A stretch of 7,324 nucleotides of DNA from assembly GCA_937864935.1 (NCBI GenBank), contig CALMDN010000486.1, positions 1-7,324 of the forward strand. Direction: 5' to 3'. Both the position numbers and the translations under genes were made by a program. This DNA is from an uncultured Bacteroidales bacterium (GTDB lineage Bacteria; Bacteroidota; Bacteroidia; Bacteroidales; Lentimicrobiaceae). Shown piece after piece: positions 6,807 through 7,324 of this stretch (positions are counted from its first letter, which is position 1; every line of letters starts with the position of its first letter). The notes under the pieces are model-generated. The model worked only from the letters and a program-made list of their open reading frames with translations, had not been told where the DNA came from and ran no database searches.

Positions 6807-7324
6807 ATGAATAACAGTATATACATCATCGGTGAAATAGGCCAGAACCACAATGGTTCGGTTGAAATAGCCCTTCAACTGATCGACGCAGTTTCTCAAC
6901 CTGTGGTTGACAATCTCTTCGGAGAGAAACTGAAACCCATGGATGCCATCAAGCTCACCAGGCGCGCCCTGAATGAGGAGCTTTCGGCCTCAGCCATGAT
7001 GAAACCCTATGACAACCCGAACTCGTTTGGCAAAACCTATGGAGAACACCGGGCTTTTTTGGAGCTGAACGATGAACAGCATTTTGAGATATACCGCTAC
7101 GCTAAATCCAAAGGGCTTGATTTTGTTGAAACGCTCTGTGCACGGGGATGTCTGAGCATGCTTCGGTATTTTGAACCCGACCGGCTGAAAGTAGCCTCCC
7201 GCGACCTGACCAACCTGCCGCTGCTTGAAGCCATGGCAGAAACAAAGATTCCGATGATCCTGTCGACCGGAATGGGCGGCCGGGCTGAACTCGATGCTGC
7301 ACTTGAAGTGATTATACGCCATCA
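6807..7324 (+). CDS. NeuB-family sialic acid synthase-like protein, 5' portion
   Basis: The frame is open from ATG 6807 to the window edge (172 full codons), about half of a NeuB-type protein of roughly 330-350 residues. Visible blocks are IIGEIGQNHNGSVEIALQLID (7-27, where Glu10 and NHNG match the barrel motif of NeuB), MDAIKL (45-50), LKVASRDLTNLPLLEA (127-142) and PMILSTGMGG (149-158). NeuB enzymes condense phosphoenolpyruvate with an N-acyl mannosamine-type sugar to make sialic or related nonulosonic acids. This copy departs from classical NeuB: a longer segment precedes MDAIK, DAIKLT replaces DAVKFQ, ASRD replaces ASGE, and a distinctive RPYD-like stretch KPYDNPNSFGKTYGEHR lies at 66-82. 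It belongs to the NeuB superfamily, but the substrate is open. The downstream metal-binding histidines and any SAF/antifreeze-like domain are outside the window. It is co-directional with the SpsF-like gene, 17 bases after it. Confidence 0.88.
   Translation, partial: MNNSIYIIGEIGQNHNGSVEIALQLIDAVSQPVVDNLFGEKLKPMDAIKLTRRALNEELSASAMMKPYDNPNSFGKTYGEHRAFLELNDEQHFEIYRYAKSKGLDFVETLCARGCLSMLRYFEPDRLKVASRDLTNLPLLEAMAETKIPMILSTGMGGRAELDAALEVIIRH

Noticed and set aside
1..7324. Mobile element, CRISPR, tRNA or phage signatures
   Set aside because: No repeated spacers, cloverleaf-like sequence, transposase or integrase motifs, or long terminal repeats were seen on either strand by eye; a computed repeat search was not possible.

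Overview
The window looks like chromosomal DNA from a member of the Bacteroidota, probably Bacteroidales-like. Three things support this. Promoters match the phylum's TAnnTTTG -7 element rather than TATAAT. Shine-Dalgarno sequences are absent in front of the genes. The proteins have a Bacteroidota flavour: an L34 ending in LTVSDE plus a basic tail, a DUF4834-type small membrane protein, and a large YfhO-type membrane protein. There are no tRNA or rRNA genes, no CRISPR array, no insertion sequence and no gene-free stretch over 300 bases.

Layout from left to right. Positions 1-353 hold the C-terminal end of a PepD-type (M20C) aminoacyl-histidine dipeptidase, closed by a strong intrinsic terminator. 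rpmH (ribosomal protein L34, 492-653) is a single-gene unit with its own promoter and two hairpins behind it. A tight three-gene plus-strand run follows (828-4875): a DUF4834-like small membrane protein, an 822-residue YfhO-family multi-pass protein and a GT4-type glycosyltransferase. On the minus strand is a divergent gpsA-type glycerol-3-phosphate dehydrogenase (4891-5886), which ends 15 bases from the glycosyltransferase. From a divergent promoter region (5887-6021) a second plus-strand unit starts. It holds an SpsF-like cytidylyltransferase (6022-6789) and a NeuB-family sialic-acid-synthase-like gene (6807 to the window edge, incomplete).

Functionally the right two thirds read as cell-surface glycan biosynthesis: membrane-embedded and cytoplasmic sugar transfer (YfhO, GT4), and synthesis plus nucleotide activation of an acidic sugar (NeuB-like with SpsF-like). 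The gpsA-like enzyme may supply sn-glycerol-3-phosphate for lipids or for glycan decoration. The most interesting part is the right edge. The NeuB homologue departs from classical NeuB at several active-site motifs and is paired with an SpsF-type enzyme rather than a classical NeuA. This suggests an unusual nonulosonic-acid-like product, whose remaining genes would lie beyond 7324.
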